Origin: Maricaulis sp.
GTDB lineage: Bacteria > Pseudomonadota > Alphaproteobacteria > Caulobacterales > Maricaulaceae
Length of the DNA stretch: 64,000 nucleotides
Direction: 5' to 3'
NCBI RefSeq assembly: GCF_030149235.1
Contig: NZ_JASBRW010000085.1
Location: 29,765-93,764, forward strand
Translations under genes and position numbers: made by a program
Shown here: positions 44,858 through 54,730 of the stretch, piece after piece
Layout of the letters: the number at the start of each line of letters is the position of its first letter
Position numbering within the stretch: the stretch's first letter is position 1
The notes under the pieces: generated by a model
What the model was told of the DNA's origin: nothing
The model's input: only the letters and a program-made list of their open reading frames with translations
The model's database searches: none

Positions 44858-45982
44858 CTATCTCTCCTGCCAGTCCGGGTCGCTTTCGCCCAGGGCCGGC
44901 GCCCGACCCGATATTGTGCCCGATCGAGAGAAGCGGATCGGTGAGTTAAGGCCGTCGGGTCCGGCCAGGCCGCGGGCCACGATCTGCGGGTCCCTGAGCG
45001 CGTCCTCGACACTGTTGATCGGGCCAGCCGGGACTGTCGCGGCCTCCAGCGCCTGCAGTAGGTCGTCACGGGTCCAGTGCGCGGTATGCTCCGCGATCAT
45101 GCGACCGAGCCGGTCCCGGTCTTCGATACGGCCGGAATTGCTGGCCCATCCTGGCGCGGCCTTTAGCCCGACCACGCCGCAAAAACGCTCGAACTGTTTG
45201 TCATTGCCGACGGCGAGGATGATCCAGCCATCGCTCACCGGTACAGCTTCATAAGGGGTAATATTGGGGTGGCGATTGCCCATTCGTTTGGGCGTTTTGC
45301 CGGAGGCGAGATAGTTCATGGCCTGGTTGGCCAGAACCCCGGTCATGCAATCGAGCAGCGACATGTCTATATGCTGGCCCAGCCCGCTCTTTTCGCGCTC
45401 GGCCAGGGCGGCCTGGATGGCGATCGTGCTGTAAAGGCCGGTGAAGATATCGGCGAAGGCGACGCCCATTTTCTGCGGCGGACCGTCCGGCTCCCCGGTT
45501 AGGTCCATGATCCCGCTCATCGCCTGGATAATGAAGTCATAGCCGGCGCGATCGGCATAGGGACCGGTCTGGCCGAAGCCGGTAATGGAGCAATAGACTA
45601 GGCGCGGATTAATGGCGGCGAGGCTGTCATAGTCCAGCCCATACTTGGCCAGACCGCCGCGCTTGAAATTCTCGATCACCACGTCAGCGTCGGCCACCAG
45701 GCGGCGGATGGTGTCGCGGCCTGCCTCGGTGCGGAAATCCACCACGGCCGAACGCTTGGAGCGATTGCAGGCGTGGAAATAGGCGGCGCTGGTGGCGCCA
45801 TCCTCGCCCTCGATGAAGGGTGGCCCCCATTTGCGGGTGTCATCGCCCTCCGGACTTTCGATCTTGAGGACGTCGGCGCCGAGATCGGCCAGGGTCTGCC
45901 CGGCCCAGGGGCCAGCCAGAATGCGGGCGAGTTCAAGAACGCGCAGGCCGGCCAGCGGCGCTTGGGATGTGGTATCGCTCAT
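44858..45982 (-). CDS. CaiB/BaiF family (class III) CoA transferase
   Basis: A 374-residue class III CoA transferase. The N-terminal Rossmann-like part has LRVLELARILAGPWAGQTLA and LKIESPEGDD. The conserved SITGFGQTGPYADRAGYD block lies near 135-152, with the aspartate after GYD the usual catalytic residue. The family moves CoA between carboxylic acids such as succinate, formate, carnitine or citramalate without a free intermediate. No dehydratase, decarboxylase or lyase is encoded next to it, so the substrate stays open. It stands alone between cysS and the divergent zwf operon. Confidence 0.9.
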   Translation of the reverse strand: MSDTTSQAPLAGLRVLELARILAGPWAGQTLADLGADVLKIESPEGDDTRKWGPPFIEGEDGATSAAYFHACNRSKRSAVVDFRTEAGRDTIRRLVADADVVIENFKRGGLAKYGLDYDSLAAINPRLVYCSITGFGQTGPYADRAGYDFIIQAMSGIMDLTGEPDGPPQKMGVAFADIFTGLYSTIAIQAALAEREKSGLGQHIDMSLLDCMTGVLANQAMNYLASGKTPKRMGNRHPNITPYEAVPVSDGWIILAVGNDKQFERFCGVVGLKAAPGWASNSGRIEDRDRLGRMIAEHTAHWTRDDLLQALEAATVPAGPINSVEDALRDPQIVARGLAGPDGLNSPIRFSRSGTISGRAPALGESDPDWQER

Positions 45983-46102
45983 CCTGCCTGCTTAGCCAGC
46001 CCGGTACCGCCCTGTCGAGAGGGCTCCACCGCGCGGATTGGCCAATTGCGTTGTGAGCAGGCATGCTGGCACAGCTTAACCTCTGGTGCATCCCAATCGG
46101 CT

Positions 46103-46118
46103 ATGTTAGGGCTAACAT
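46103..46118. promoter_or_regulatory. 16-bp palindromic operator candidate before the zwf-pgl-edd-glk-eda operon
   Basis: ATGTTAG-GG-CTAACAT has perfect 7-base arms around a GG centre and lies 43 bases before the zwf start. TGTTAGCGCTAACA-like palindromes are typical LacI-family operators, so a sugar-responsive repressor is likely; only the centre deviates from CG. No regulator gene is adjacent. Confidence 0.6.
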
Positions 46119-46160
46119 CAATCGCGCCGCGGGCCGGTGCTACTGTCCAGGAAAGCGTTT

Positions 46161-47636
46161 ATGGCTGAATTACTTCCCGTCGAACCATTCGACATTGTCG
46201 TATTTGGCGCCACCGGCGATCTGGCCCTGCGCAAGCTTGTCCCGGCGCTGTTTCACCGTTGGTGTGACGGGCAGATTCCTGAAGAATCACGCATCATTGC
46301 CGCTTCCCGCGATGCCCTCGACCGCGCCGCCTATCGCGAACTGGCTGCGACGCATGTGCTCGCCGAAGACGCGTCGGAGAACCGCAGGCAGCGCTGGGCC
46401 GAGTTTGCCGAACGCCTGGTCTATCTCTCCGTTGATGCCACGGGCGATGGAGAGGGTTGGAACGAGTTGAGCGAGGCGCTCGATCCCGACGAGAACAAGA
46501 TTCGCCTTTTCTACCTGGCGCTTCCGCCCTCGATCTACGGCCAGGTCTGTGATGCGATTGGCCGGCACGGGCTCAACTCCAAGAATGCCCGCATCATTCT
46601 GGAAAAGCCGATTGGCAAGGATTTCCATTCGGCCCGCCTGATCAATGATCGGGTTGGCAAGGTGTTTCCCGAGAACTCGATCTTCCGCATCGACCATTAT
46701 CTCGGCAAGGAAACCGTCCAGAACCTGTTGATCCTGCGCTTCGCCAACTTCCTGTTTGAACCGATGTGGAATGCCGCCGGTATCGACCATGTCCAGATCA
46801 CCGTGGCCGAGTCCCTCGGAGCCGGGCAGCGGGCAAGCTATTATGATCGCTCCGGCGCCTTGCGCGACATGGTCCAGAACCACTTGCTGCAACTGGTCTG
46901 CCTGGTCGCGATGGAAGCGCCCAATTCTCTCGACGCGGACTCCGTGCGTACCGAGAAGCTGAAAGTTCTCAAGGCTCTGCGGGCGGTGACCTCGGAAACG
47001 GTAAGCCAGGACGTGGTGCGCGGCCAGTACAAGGCCGGTGCCGTCGGGGGAGAGCCGGCCAAGGGCTATGTTGATGAGGTCGGTCACGAAAGCGGTACCG
47101 AAACCTTTGTCGCCATCCGCGCCCATATTGATAACTGGCGCTGGGCCGGAGTGCCTTTCTATCTGCGCACCGGCAAGCGCATGAGCGACCGGCGTTCGGA
47201 AATCATCGTCCAGTTCAAACAGGTGCCGCATGATGTCGTCGGCAGTGCCAGTGGTGTGCCGCAGCCCAACCGTCTGGTAATCCGCCTGCAGCCCGATGAG
47301 GGCGTCAAGCTGATGCTGATGACAAAGGATCCGGGTCCGGGTGGCCTGCGCCTGCGCTATGTGCCGCTCAACCTGTCCTATGCCGAGCATTTCGAGGGCG
47401 GCTACCCGGATGCTTATGAACGCCTGCTGATGGCCGTCGTGCGGGGTAATCTCAGCCTGTTCATGCGTCGCGACGAGGTCGAGGCCTCCTGGCGCTGGAT
47501 CGACCAGATCATCCAGGCCTGGGATCACGGCCCGTCCAAACTGTACGGCTACCAGGCGGGTACAGATGGCCCGACCCAGTCCGATTTTCTGCTCGCACGT
47601 GAAGACCGGGAGTGGTTCGATGCCGTTACACGCTGA
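46161..47636 (+). CDS. zwf: Glucose-6-phosphate 1-dehydrogenase
   Basis: A 491-residue enzyme of normal length that oxidises glucose 6-phosphate to 6-phosphogluconolactone with NADP+ (or NAD+). The nucleotide motif GATGDLALRKLVP starts near residue 14. The substrate-binding and catalytic signature RIDHYLGKETVQN includes the Asp-His pair. The start at 46161 has AGGAAA upstream; an earlier in-frame ATG lacks this. It opens the five-gene Entner-Doudoroff operon and overlaps the pgl start by 17 bases. Confidence 0.97.
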   Translation: MAELLPVEPFDIVVFGATGDLALRKLVPALFHRWCDGQIPEESRIIAASRDALDRAAYRELAATHVLAEDASENRRQRWAEFAERLVYLSVDATGDGEGWNELSEALDPDENKIRLFYLALPPSIYGQVCDAIGRHGLNSKNARIILEKPIGKDFHSARLINDRVGKVFPENSIFRIDHYLGKETVQNLLILRFANFLFEPMWNAAGIDHVQITVAESLGAGQRASYYDRSGALRDMVQNHLLQLVCLVAMEAPNSLDADSVRTEKLKVLKALRAVTSETVSQDVVRGQYKAGAVGGEPAKGYVDEVGHESGTETFVAIRAHIDNWRWAGVPFYLRTGKRMSDRRSEIIVQFKQVPHDVVGSASGVPQPNRLVIRLQPDEGVKLMLMTKDPGPGGLRLRYVPLNLSYAEHFEGGYPDAYERLLMAVVRGNLSLFMRRDEVEASWRWIDQIIQAWDHGPSKLYGYQAGTDGPTQSDFLLAREDREWFDAVTR

Positions 47637-48345
47637 AACCCCTAGCCTGTTCCGCCATGGCGATCGCGATGCCATGGTCGAAACCCTCGCCGCCAAGATT
47701 GCGGCCCGGCTTGAGGCCGGCATTGCGGCGCGTGGTGCGGCAAGCTTCGCCGTGTCCGGAGGGTCAACACCGGCCCCGCTCTACGAACGCCTGTCCGCAA
47801 TCGAACTGGACTGGAGCAAGGTCACCGTCGTGCTGGTCGATGAGCGCTGGGTTGATCGGGGTAAAGCCGGCTCCAACGCCGATTTCGTCGCCGCTTCCCT
47901 GCTTCAGAACCTGGCTGCCGCCGCCCGTTTCGTGGAGCTCAAGACGGCGGACAGCACGCCCAAGGCCGGGCTCGCCGAACTCGAAAAACGGCTCGCCATC
48001 GTCCCGCAGCCTTTCGATGCGATTGTCCTGGGTATGGGCGGTGATGGTCATACCGCCAGCTGGTTCCCGCATGCGGCGGGATTGAGCGAAGCCCTCGACC
48101 CTGCATCGGGGCCGCTGGCCGCGATCCGGGCCCATCCATCCGACGTCACCGGCCCGTTCCTGGACCGCATGACGCTGACCAAGCCGGCCCTGGACGAGGC
48201 CGGGCTGAGCGTCCTGATGCTGACAGGGCAGGGCAAGCTGGACACGCTCGAGCAGGCGCTCGGGGAGGGTCTGGTTGAAGACATGCCGGTACGCGCCCTG
48301 CTGCGCCCACCGGCGTCGAATTTTGAAATTCACTGGGCCGGCTGA
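47620..48345 (+). CDS. pgl: 6-phosphogluconolactonase
   Basis: A 241-residue lactonase of the DevB type, which hydrolyses 6-phosphogluconolactone to 6-phosphogluconate. The sugar-phosphate isomerase-like motif [12 protein letters not shown] (near residue 45) and the catalytic-loop [14 protein letters not shown] (near 145) are clear. The start at 47620 lies inside the 3' end of zwf and has GGGAG upstream, giving tight coupling to the preceding enzyme. Confidence 0.94.
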   Translation: MPLHAETPSLFRHGDRDAMVETLAAKIAARLEAGIAARGAASFAVSGGSTPAPLYERLSAIELDWSKVTVVLVDERWVDRGKAGSNADFVAASLLQNLAAAARFVELKTADSTPKAGLAELEKRLAIVPQPFDAIVLGMGGDGHTASWFPHAAGLSEALDPASGPLAAIRAHPSDVTGPFLDRMTLTKPALDEAGLSVLMLTGQGKLDTLEQALGEGLVEDMPVRALLRPPASNFEIHWAG

Positions 48346-48377
48346 ACCGAGCGCCAGGTCCTGATCAGGAGAGCGAG

Positions 48378-50225
48378 ATGAGTGCATCGCCCCATCATGT
48401 TGTCGCCGAGGTGACGAAACGCATCCAGGAGCGCAGCGCCGACACGCGCCGGCAGTATCTCGACATGATCGAGGCCGCGCGCGGTGAGGGACGTCACCGG
48501 GCCTCCCTGTCCTGCGGAAATCTGGCGCATGGTTTTGCCGCCTGTGGTGGCTCGGACAAGCGTGCCCTGAAGGATGGGGGCTGGGCCAATGTCGGCATTG
48601 TCACCGCCTATAATGACATGCTGTCGGCACACCAGCCCTTCGCCGCCTATCCGCCGATCATCAAGAAGGCGCTGAACGAGGTCGGCGCGGTGGGCCAGGT
48701 TGCCGGGGGTGTGCCGGCCATGTGTGACGGGGTCACCCAGGGTCAGCCAGGCATGGAGCTGTCGCTGTTTTCCCGCGACGTGATCGCGATGTCGACGGCG
48801 GTCGCCCTGTCCCACAACATGTTCGACGCGGCTCTGTGCCTCGGCGTTTGCGACAAGATTGTCCCCGGCCTGATCATCGGTGCGCTGCGCTTTGGCCACC
48901 TGTCGGTGATCTTCGTACCGGCCGGTCCGATGCGGTCCGGGCTTCCCAATCCGGAAAAGGCCCGCGTGCGCCAGCTCTATGCCGAGGGCAAGGTCGGCCG
49001 CGATGCCCTGCTCGATGCCGAAAGCAAGAGCTACCACTCGCCCGGGACCTGTACCTTCTACGGCACGGCCAATTCCAACCAGCTGTTGATGGAAGTCATG
49101 GGTCTGCACATTCCCGGCACGGCCTTCATCAATCCGGATGATCCGATGCGCGAGCATCTCACCCGGGCGGCCGCCCAGCGCGCGGCGGCCCTGGCTGAGG
49201 ACGGGGCGCAGGCGATTGGCGACATTGTCGATGAGAAAGCCATCGTCAACGCCATTATCGGCCTGCACGCGACGGGCGGGTCGACCAACCACACCATCCA
49301 CCTGATTGCCATGGCGCGCGCCGCCGGCATCATTATCGACTGGTCCGATTTCGATGAGCTCGCCAGCGTCACTCCGCTGATGTGCCGCGTCTATCCCAAT
49401 GGCCCGGCTGATGTGAACCATTTCCACGCGGCCGGCGGGCTGGGCTTCATCATCCGCGAATTGCTTGATGCGGGCATTCTGCATGAGGATGTTGAGACCG
49501 TGATGGGGCACGGCCTGCGCGCCTATGCCAGCCAGCCCTTCCTGGATGGCGAGGAGCTGGTGTGGAGGCCGGTGACCGAAATCAGTGCCGATACGGAGAT
49601 CGTCCGCCCCTATGCCAAGCCCTTCTCGCCGGATGGTGGTCTGCGCCTGCTCGACGGGGCGATTGGCCGGGCTGTAATCAAGGTCTCTGCGGTCAAGCCG
49701 GAGCACCGTACCGTGACGGCTCCAGCTGTCGTATTCGACGACCAGGACGACTTCATGGCGGCCTTTAAGGCCGGCGAGCTGGAGCGTGACTTTGTTGCTG
49801 TGCTGCGCTTTCAGGGGCCGCGAGCCAATGGCATGCCTGAGCTGCACAAGCTGACCCCGGCCCTCGGCGCACTGCAGGACAAGGGCTTCAAGGTGGCCCT
49901 GGTCACCGATGGCCGCATGTCCGGCGCGTCCGGCAAGGTGCCTGCGGCCATTCATGTCAGCCCGGAAGCCGCGATGGGCGGCGCCATTGGCAAGGTGCGC
50001 GATGGCGATGTCGTGACCATTTGCGGTCAGACCGGAGTGCTCAGCGTCGAGGGTGTTGACCTGGAAGAGCGCCCGGTCGCGGTGCTGCCGCCGAAACGGA
50101 CCCAGGGCATGGGCCGGGAATTGTTCGCCGGCTTCCGCCAGATTGCGACGGCCGCAGAAGATGGCGCCTTGAGCATCCCGGACCTCGCCGTTGCGGCGAC
50201 AGAAAAGGCCCTGGCAGAGGCATGA
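48378..50225 (+). CDS. edd: 6-phosphogluconate dehydratase
   Basis: A 615-residue enzyme of the IlvD/Edd family that converts 6-phosphogluconate to 2-keto-3-deoxy-6-phosphogluconate, using a 4Fe-4S cluster. Family landmarks are [15 protein letters not shown]-like sequence near residue 75 ([16 protein letters not shown]), [34 protein letters not shown] with a likely cluster cysteine, and [17 protein letters not shown] near 510. It follows pgl by 32 bases and overlaps glk by four. Edd rather than dihydroxy-acid dehydratase is clear from the flanking genes and length. Confidence 0.96.
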   Translation: MSASPHHVVAEVTKRIQERSADTRRQYLDMIEAARGEGRHRASLSCGNLAHGFAACGGSDKRALKDGGWANVGIVTAYNDMLSAHQPFAAYPPIIKKALNEVGAVGQVAGGVPAMCDGVTQGQPGMELSLFSRDVIAMSTAVALSHNMFDAALCLGVCDKIVPGLIIGALRFGHLSVIFVPAGPMRSGLPNPEKARVRQLYAEGKVGRDALLDAESKSYHSPGTCTFYGTANSNQLLMEVMGLHIPGTAFINPDDPMREHLTRAAAQRAAALAEDGAQAIGDIVDEKAIVNAIIGLHATGGSTNHTIHLIAMARAAGIIIDWSDFDELASVTPLMCRVYPNGPADVNHFHAAGGLGFIIRELLDAGILHEDVETVMGHGLRAYASQPFLDGEELVWRPVTEISADTEIVRPYAKPFSPDGGLRLLDGAIGRAVIKVSAVKPEHRTVTAPAVVFDDQDDFMAAFKAGELERDFVAVLRFQGPRANGMPELHKLTPALGALQDKGFKVALVTDGRMSGASGKVPAAIHVSPEAAMGGAIGKVRDGDVVTICGQTGVLSVEGVDLEERPVAVLPPKRTQGMGRELFAGFRQIATAAEDGALSIPDLAVAATEKALAEA

Positions 50226-51196
50226 GTACCGCGCCGTCCTATCTCGTCGCCGATATCGGCGGTACCAATGCCCGTTTCGCCATTGCGCGCGGCAGCGTGC
50301 GGGGGGGATTCGAGCTCGAGCAGATCCGCCGGCTCAAGAATGAGCATTTCGAGAACCTGCGCGATGCGGCTCATGCTTTCCTGGAAAGCTGCACCGGAGC
50401 TCGTCCGGAGCGCGGTTGTTTCGCGGTCGCCGGTCCGGTGGCGCAAAGCACGATCCGCCTGACCAATTCGACCTGGAAATTCAAACCGGAAGAGCTGGCC
50501 AAGGAGTTGCAGCTGGATGCGCTGCTGCCGGTCAATGATTTTGCCGCCCAGGCCCGCGGCGCTCCGCTGATCCCGTCCGACGATCTGGTGACGCTCAATG
50601 CCGGCACTCCGGATCCCGGCGCGCCCTACGCCGTGCTGGGCCCGGGCACCGGGCTCGGTCTGGGGCTCTTGATCCCGCACAACAATAATCTCCTCGTTGT
50701 TCCCACCGAGGGCGGACATGCCGGGTTTGCACCGCGCACCCAGGAAGAAATCGCCGTGGGGCGCTTCATTGCCGACGAGTATGGCTTTGTATCGTGGGAG
50801 CGGTTGCTGTCCGGGCGGGGTCTGGTCAATATTCACCGGGCGATGTGCCATATCGATGGCGAGCCCTGGCCTGGCTACCGGCCGGAGGAAATCACCGCCG
50901 AGGCCCTGGCCTCGGCCGACTCCATGTCGCGCCGGGTCGTCAATCTGTTCTGCGCAGTGCTCGGCGCCTATGCCGGCGATGTCGCGGTCATGGCCGGGGC
51001 CCGCGGTGGTGTCTTCCTCGGTGGCGGGATCTTGCCGAAAATCCGTCCCTTGCTCGAATCCAGCGCCTTCCTGGCGCGTTTCACTCGCCGTGGCCCGATG
51101 ACCCACTATGCCGGTGATATTCCCATTTCGATGATCACATCCGACGCGGCGCCGCTTCTTGGTGCTGCGGCCCTGGCTGAATTTGGAGGCCTGTAA
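50222..51196 (+). CDS. glk: Glucokinase
   Basis: A 324-residue glucokinase of the E. coli Glk type. The N-terminal phosphate motif [16 protein letters not shown] (residues 8-23), the LTNSTWKF block and PGTGLGLG (about 141-148) are typical. It phosphorylates cytoplasmic glucose with ATP, supplying zwf. Its start overlaps the edd stop by four bases and its stop overlaps the eda start by one base. Placement in the operon implies free glucose, for example from the GH3 beta-glucosidase, is a main input. Confidence 0.95.
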   Translation: MSTAPSYLVADIGGTNARFAIARGSVRGGFELEQIRRLKNEHFENLRDAAHAFLESCTGARPERGCFAVAGPVAQSTIRLTNSTWKFKPEELAKELQLDALLPVNDFAAQARGAPLIPSDDLVTLNAGTPDPGAPYAVLGPGTGLGLGLLIPHNNNLLVVPTEGGHAGFAPRTQEEIAVGRFIADEYGFVSWERLLSGRGLVNIHRAMCHIDGEPWPGYRPEEITAEALASADSMSRRVVNLFCAVLGAYAGDVAVMAGARGGVFLGGGILPKIRPLLESSAFLARFTRRGPMTHYAGDIPISMITSDAAPLLGAAALAEFGGL

Positions 51197-51825
51197 TGGC
51201 TGTTACAATGCAGACCCTGATCGACGAGGCCTCGGTCATCCCGGTGCTCACGGTTGGCGATATCGCCCATGCGGCACCTCTGGCCGACGCGTTGGCATCC
51301 GGCGGGCTGAAAGTCATCGAAATGACCTGGCGCACCGAGAACGCGCTTGAGGTCATGCAGGCGATGAAAGCGGCCCGGCCGGAGCTGATCATCGGCATGG
51401 GAACGCTGCGCAATGGCGATCAATGCCGTGCCTGCCTGGAGGCCAAGGCCGATTTCCTAGTTTCGCCGGGTCTGACGCCCGTGCTGGCCGCGGCCCTGCG
51501 CGAGGTTGATCTGCCGGTCCTGCCGGGTGTGGCGACGGCCGGTGAAGCCATGCAGGCCGCTGAAATGGGGTTTGAGGTGCTCAAATTCTTTCCGGCAGAG
51601 CAGGCGGGTGGATTGCCGTATCTGAAATCCCTGCACGGCCCCCTGCCGGATTTGCGCTTCTGCCCGACCGGATCGATCTCGGCGGAGAAAGCGCCGGACT
51701 ATCTGGCCCTGCCCAATGTGGTCTGTGTCGGTGGATCTTGGATCGCCAATTCGAAAATGATCGAGGCCGGAGATTGGGACAGGATCGAAGCCAACGCCCG
51801 CAAGGCCCAGTCGATGAAGCCCTAG
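51196..51825 (+). CDS. eda: KDPG aldolase (2-dehydro-3-deoxy-6-phosphogluconate aldolase)
   Basis: A 209-residue aldolase that splits KDPG into pyruvate and glyceraldehyde 3-phosphate. The catalytic Glu42 in IEMTWRT and the Schiff-base Lys130 in VLKFFPAEQAGG are in the expected places, followed by RFCPTGSI. It ends the operon, coupled to glk by a one-base overlap. Its stop overlaps that of the convergent aldo/keto reductase inside CTAG, so no terminator fits between them. Confidence 0.96.
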   Translation: MAVTMQTLIDEASVIPVLTVGDIAHAAPLADALASGGLKVIEMTWRTENALEVMQAMKAARPELIIGMGTLRNGDQCRACLEAKADFLVSPGLTPVLAAALREVDLPVLPGVATAGEAMQAAEMGFEVLKFFPAEQAGGLPYLKSLHGPLPDLRFCPTGSISAEKAPDYLALPNVVCVGGSWIANSKMIEAGDWDRIEANARKAQSMKP

Positions 51826-52733
51826 GGCACACGGGCGCCGCGCGCGGCCTCGAGAATTTCATACCAGTCCTGCGCGTCCAGCTGGACCCGACGCATGCCC
51901 TCGATCTGCTGCTGCAGCCTGGTCAGGGACATGGTTCCGAGTACCGGGATAACCGGTCCGGGGATGCGTTTGAGCCAGGCCAGAGCAATACTGGCCATAT
52001 CCGATTGTTCTCGTTCTGCGATCCGGGCCAGCAAGGCATTGAGTGGCCGGTCTTCGCGGAACAGGGCGCCGCCGCCCAGTGGTGACCAGGCGAGGATTGC
52101 GGCCCGGTGCCGGCGCGCCTGTTCAAGCATCCCGCTATCGAGAGCCTGATTGGCTAAGACTGAAATCTCGATTTGCTGCGCGGCGATCGGATGTCTGCAG
52201 GCCCGAGCCAGTTCATCGAACTGATGGATCGAGAAATTGGACACGCCGATCGAACCGATCAGCCCGTCCGAGACCAGGGTTTCAAGCGCCCGTGCGGTTT
52301 CCTCGACCTGCATGAGATAGTCGGGCCGGTGAAGCAGGTAGAGATCAATGTGCTCATGGCCCAGACGCTTCAGCGAGGCCTCGGCTTGGGCGCGGATGAA
52401 GCCTGCATCGGAGCGGTAATGCGCGACGCGGACACCGGGCTGGCCCGGGCTTTCAAAGCGCACGCCGCATTTCGAGATGATCCGCAGGCGCTGGCGCTGC
52501 TGACCGTTTAGCTGGGCGAGGGCTTCACCGTGCAGGGTTTCAACGGCGCCATTGTCATAGATGTCGGCGTGGTCGATCCAGTCGATGCCGAGATCGAGGG
52601 ACGCCGCCAGTCGGGCCGCGAAGCCCTGAGGCGTCCGGCTCTCCTGATTATGCAGGGCCCGCCAGGCCCCCCAGACGGCATCGGTTGCAATACATTCGGT
52701 CATGCCGCCAGAGAGCATGTGAAGAGCCGGCAA
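51822..52733 (-). CDS. Aldo/keto reductase, YdhF-like
   Basis: A 303-residue TIM-barrel oxidoreductase. The catalytic tetrad is visible as Asp and Tyr in DHADIYDNG, Lys in IISKCGVRF and His in YLLHRPDYL. GSIGVSNFSIHQ and the C-terminal VIPVLGTMSLTRLQQQI (NADPH-binding) also fit. It reduces aldehydes or ketones with NADPH; relatives like E. coli YdhF have no settled substrate. The start may instead be the ATG at 52703 (MTECIATD); neither has a strong ribosome site. It converges on eda by a four-base overlap and follows the Rieske operon on the same strand. Confidence 0.88.
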   Translation of the reverse strand: MPALHMLSGGMTECIATDAVWGAWRALHNQESRTPQGFAARLAASLDLGIDWIDHADIYDNGAVETLHGEALAQLNGQQRQRLRIISKCGVRFESPGQPGVRVAHYRSDAGFIRAQAEASLKRLGHEHIDLYLLHRPDYLMQVEETARALETLVSDGLIGSIGVSNFSIHQFDELARACRHPIAAQQIEISVLANQALDSGMLEQARRHRAAILAWSPLGGGALFREDRPLNALLARIAEREQSDMASIALAWLKRIPGPVIPVLGTMSLTRLQQQIEGMRRVQLDAQDWYEILEAARGARVP

Positions 52734-52746
52734 ACAAGATGCCGGG

Positions 52747-53526
52747 CTAGAGGCGAACCAGGTTGTCCGGGTTGAGGCGCAGTTGCAGCAAATCCTCGAT
52801 GCGATGCACCCGGCCGGTCACCCGCACTGGATCTGCGACATAGCGCAAAATGGGCTGGACCAGGGCCTCGCCCCCGGGATCGGTGAGCATCATGGCCCGG
52901 CTGCGACCCAGCGCGTCGCGGGCATAGAAATAGGGCGGGAGCCCCCCGGCGATGCACAGCATGGCGCAGGCCTTGTGGCTGGCGCCTTCATTGGGCCGCA
53001 TGGCGCCGAACCAGCACTTGCTGTCGAGGATCTCACCATTGATCGTGACCTCGCCGAGATCCTCCTCGGCAAAGCCGGTAAGGCGGGCCGGCAAGGTGTG
53101 GTCGGGCATAATCCAGTCATCGTCATTAGCGACAGCCAACATGACATGACGGCCCCGCTGGATCAGCGAGCCGCGTACAGTGACCCGGTCGCGTGAGATC
53201 CTGGATTCGGCGAGTTTCTCCTGGGCCCCGCACTTGGTGTCGCAGGCCAGCAGTACGGTGCGTAGCGTGCCATCAATTCCCGTGGTCCGCAGCAATGGGT
53301 AGGGAGCCTCGGACAGGTAGCCGGTCAGGCTGACTGGCGTGCCCATATCCCAGCGGCCCAGACCCGCGCCGCCCTGTTTGGCGGCCAGGAAGGCTCCGGT
53401 TCCACCGGCGATTCCGAGCCCCAGGACAGAGAGGCCGAGGAGATAGCGGCGGTCGACTTTCGGCGTGTCGCGATAGCCGACGAAATACTCGCCCTGGTCA
53501 GTGTCGTGGATGAGTTTCCGGCTCAT
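52747..53526 (-). CDS. Membrane-anchored cysteine-containing protein of the Rieske operon, unknown function
   Basis: A 259-residue protein that I do not recognise as a named family. A polar N-terminus of about 27 residues precedes one membrane helix (YLLGLSVLGLGIAGGTGAFLAA); the rest would face the periplasm if the N-terminus is inside. Two cysteine sets stand out: CDTKC near residue 95, and DSKCWFGAMRPNEGASHKAC with a further AMLCIAGGLPP (about 165-195). The spacing suggests a metal or cluster site, or redox disulfides. It is the last gene of the operon with a four-base overlap to the Rieske membrane protein gene, so it probably takes part in the same electron-transfer reaction. Confidence 0.8.
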   Translation of the reverse strand: MSRKLIHDTDQGEYFVGYRDTPKVDRRYLLGLSVLGLGIAGGTGAFLAAKQGGAGLGRWDMGTPVSLTGYLSEAPYPLLRTTGIDGTLRTVLLACDTKCGAQEKLAESRISRDRVTVRGSLIQRGRHVMLAVANDDDWIMPDHTLPARLTGFAEEDLGEVTINGEILDSKCWFGAMRPNEGASHKACAMLCIAGGLPPYFYARDALGRSRAMMLTDPGGEALVQPILRYVADPVRVTGRVHRIEDLLQLRLNPDNLVRL

Positions 53527-54581
53527 GGCTGGGCCTCCTCGATACGGGCCGGCTCGACATCCGTACCGGCCGGCAGGGCCTTGGTGTTGACGAAGACTAT
53601 GCCATTGCGGATCGCGACCTTGTAAGTCGCGATCTTCTCGTTGAAGGGCGCTGGAGAGCGGCCATCGCGCGGCTTGTATTCATAGCCATGCCAGGGGCAG
53701 ACGACACAGCCATTGACGATGCGGCCTTCGCCGAGCGGGCCGTTCTGGTGTTTGCAGGCATTGGAAATCGCCGAGACCTGCCCGTCATAGCGGAAGACGG
53801 CAATACGTTCGCGGCCCTCGCCGGGGATGATCACGGCGCGGTCATTGGGGATGTCATTCACCGGCCCGGCCTCGACCCAGCCGTCCTCGGCCTTGAACCC
53901 GGAACGCCGGTCCTTCGAGACCTCGCGCCAGCCGGTAATGAGGTGCAGGGCTGTGACCAGTGCGGCTGACCCCATGACCCAGAAGGCATAGGCCGGCGAC
54001 TTCTCATGCTGGACGACGCCGAGGAGAATATGGGCGACGAGCAGGGCGAAGGCGAGATACACGCCCATATGTAGCGCTTTCCAGAACGGAGCGCCGAGAT
54101 TGGCGAGCCAGAAATCATGGCTGGTAGCCGCCATCACGAAGAGGATGAGGAAAGCGGCCAGCCCCAGGCTTTCGAACGGAAAGCCGCCGATACGGTCATA
54201 ATTCGCATTGGTCGTCAGCACCGAGAGCAGGGGGCTGATGTCGGAGAAGCCATGATACCAGACCATCGCCAGTGCGGCATGGATAAGCATCAGGACAAAG
54301 GCCGACACGCCCATATGGCGGCGATTGTACAAGAGCGGTTTGAAGCGCGGCGTGATGCGCGCCATCGGGCCAATGATCAGGATGAAGCTCAGGAGCGAAA
54401 ACCCGGCAAAGCCAAAAGCCCTCATGACCAGTTGGACGGGATGAAAACTCTCGCCCTCTGGCTGGGTCATGCCGGTGACAATGATGAAGCTGGCGATAAA
54501 GGCCAGGATCGCCGCCCACAGGGTCAGAACATAGGAGGTCTTGAAGCCGTTCCAGATGACGGCCTTGTATCCAACCGCCAT
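53523..54581 (-). CDS. Ferric-reductase-like membrane protein fused to a Rieske [2Fe-2S] domain
   Basis: A 352-residue protein. Residues 1 to about 220 hold six or so membrane helices of the ferric-reductase-like (FRD/MsrQ/YedZ) type, with histidines suited to heme b binding (MLIHAALAMVWYHG, LHMGVYLAFALLVAHILLG). Residues about 250-352 form a Rieske domain with ligands Cys276-Lys-His278 and Cys295-Pro-Trp-His298. Electrons could thus pass between a quinone or heme pair in the membrane and the 2Fe-2S cluster. Neighbours are two tiny membrane proteins upstream, a cysteine-rich protein downstream and a divergent Rieske-TPP enzyme. The physiological reaction is unknown. Confidence 0.88.
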   Translation of the reverse strand: MAVGYKAVIWNGFKTSYVLTLWAAILAFIASFIIVTGMTQPEGESFHPVQLVMRAFGFAGFSLLSFILIIGPMARITPRFKPLLYNRRHMGVSAFVLMLIHAALAMVWYHGFSDISPLLSVLTTNANYDRIGGFPFESLGLAAFLILFVMAATSHDFWLANLGAPFWKALHMGVYLAFALLVAHILLGVVQHEKSPAYAFWVMGSAALVTALHLITGWREVSKDRRSGFKAEDGWVEAGPVNDIPNDRAVIIPGEGRERIAVFRYDGQVSAISNACKHQNGPLGEGRIVNGCVVCPWHGYEYKPRDGRSPAPFNEKIATYKVAIRNGIVFVNTKALPAGTDVEPARIEEAQP

Positions 54582-54730
54582 CAGCTTGCCTCCTCGATCA
54601 AAGCCGCCGGCAGCGCCGCGTTCTCGGCCGGGTCGGGTTTGTAGGCCAGGGCTGCCCAGCCGGTGATCGCCATTACCGGAAGCAGGATGACCCAGAGCGC
54701 CAGGTGGGCGGTGCGATGCGCGCGTCTCAT
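54581..54730 (-). CDS. Small single-helix membrane protein
   Basis: A 49-residue protein starting at the ATG at 54730 (MRRAHRTAHLALWVIL). One membrane helix (LALWVILLPVMAITGWAAL) with a basic N-terminus indicates insertion with the N-terminus inside. The C-terminal tail is acidic (PDPAENAALPAALIEEAS). The start overlaps the stop of the gene upstream by four bases (ATGA), and its stop shares a base with the start of the Rieske membrane protein. This tight coupling supports it being a real gene and perhaps a small subunit of the complex. Confidence 0.7.
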   Translation of the reverse strand: MRRAHRTAHLALWVILLPVMAITGWAALAYKPDPAENAALPAALIEEAS

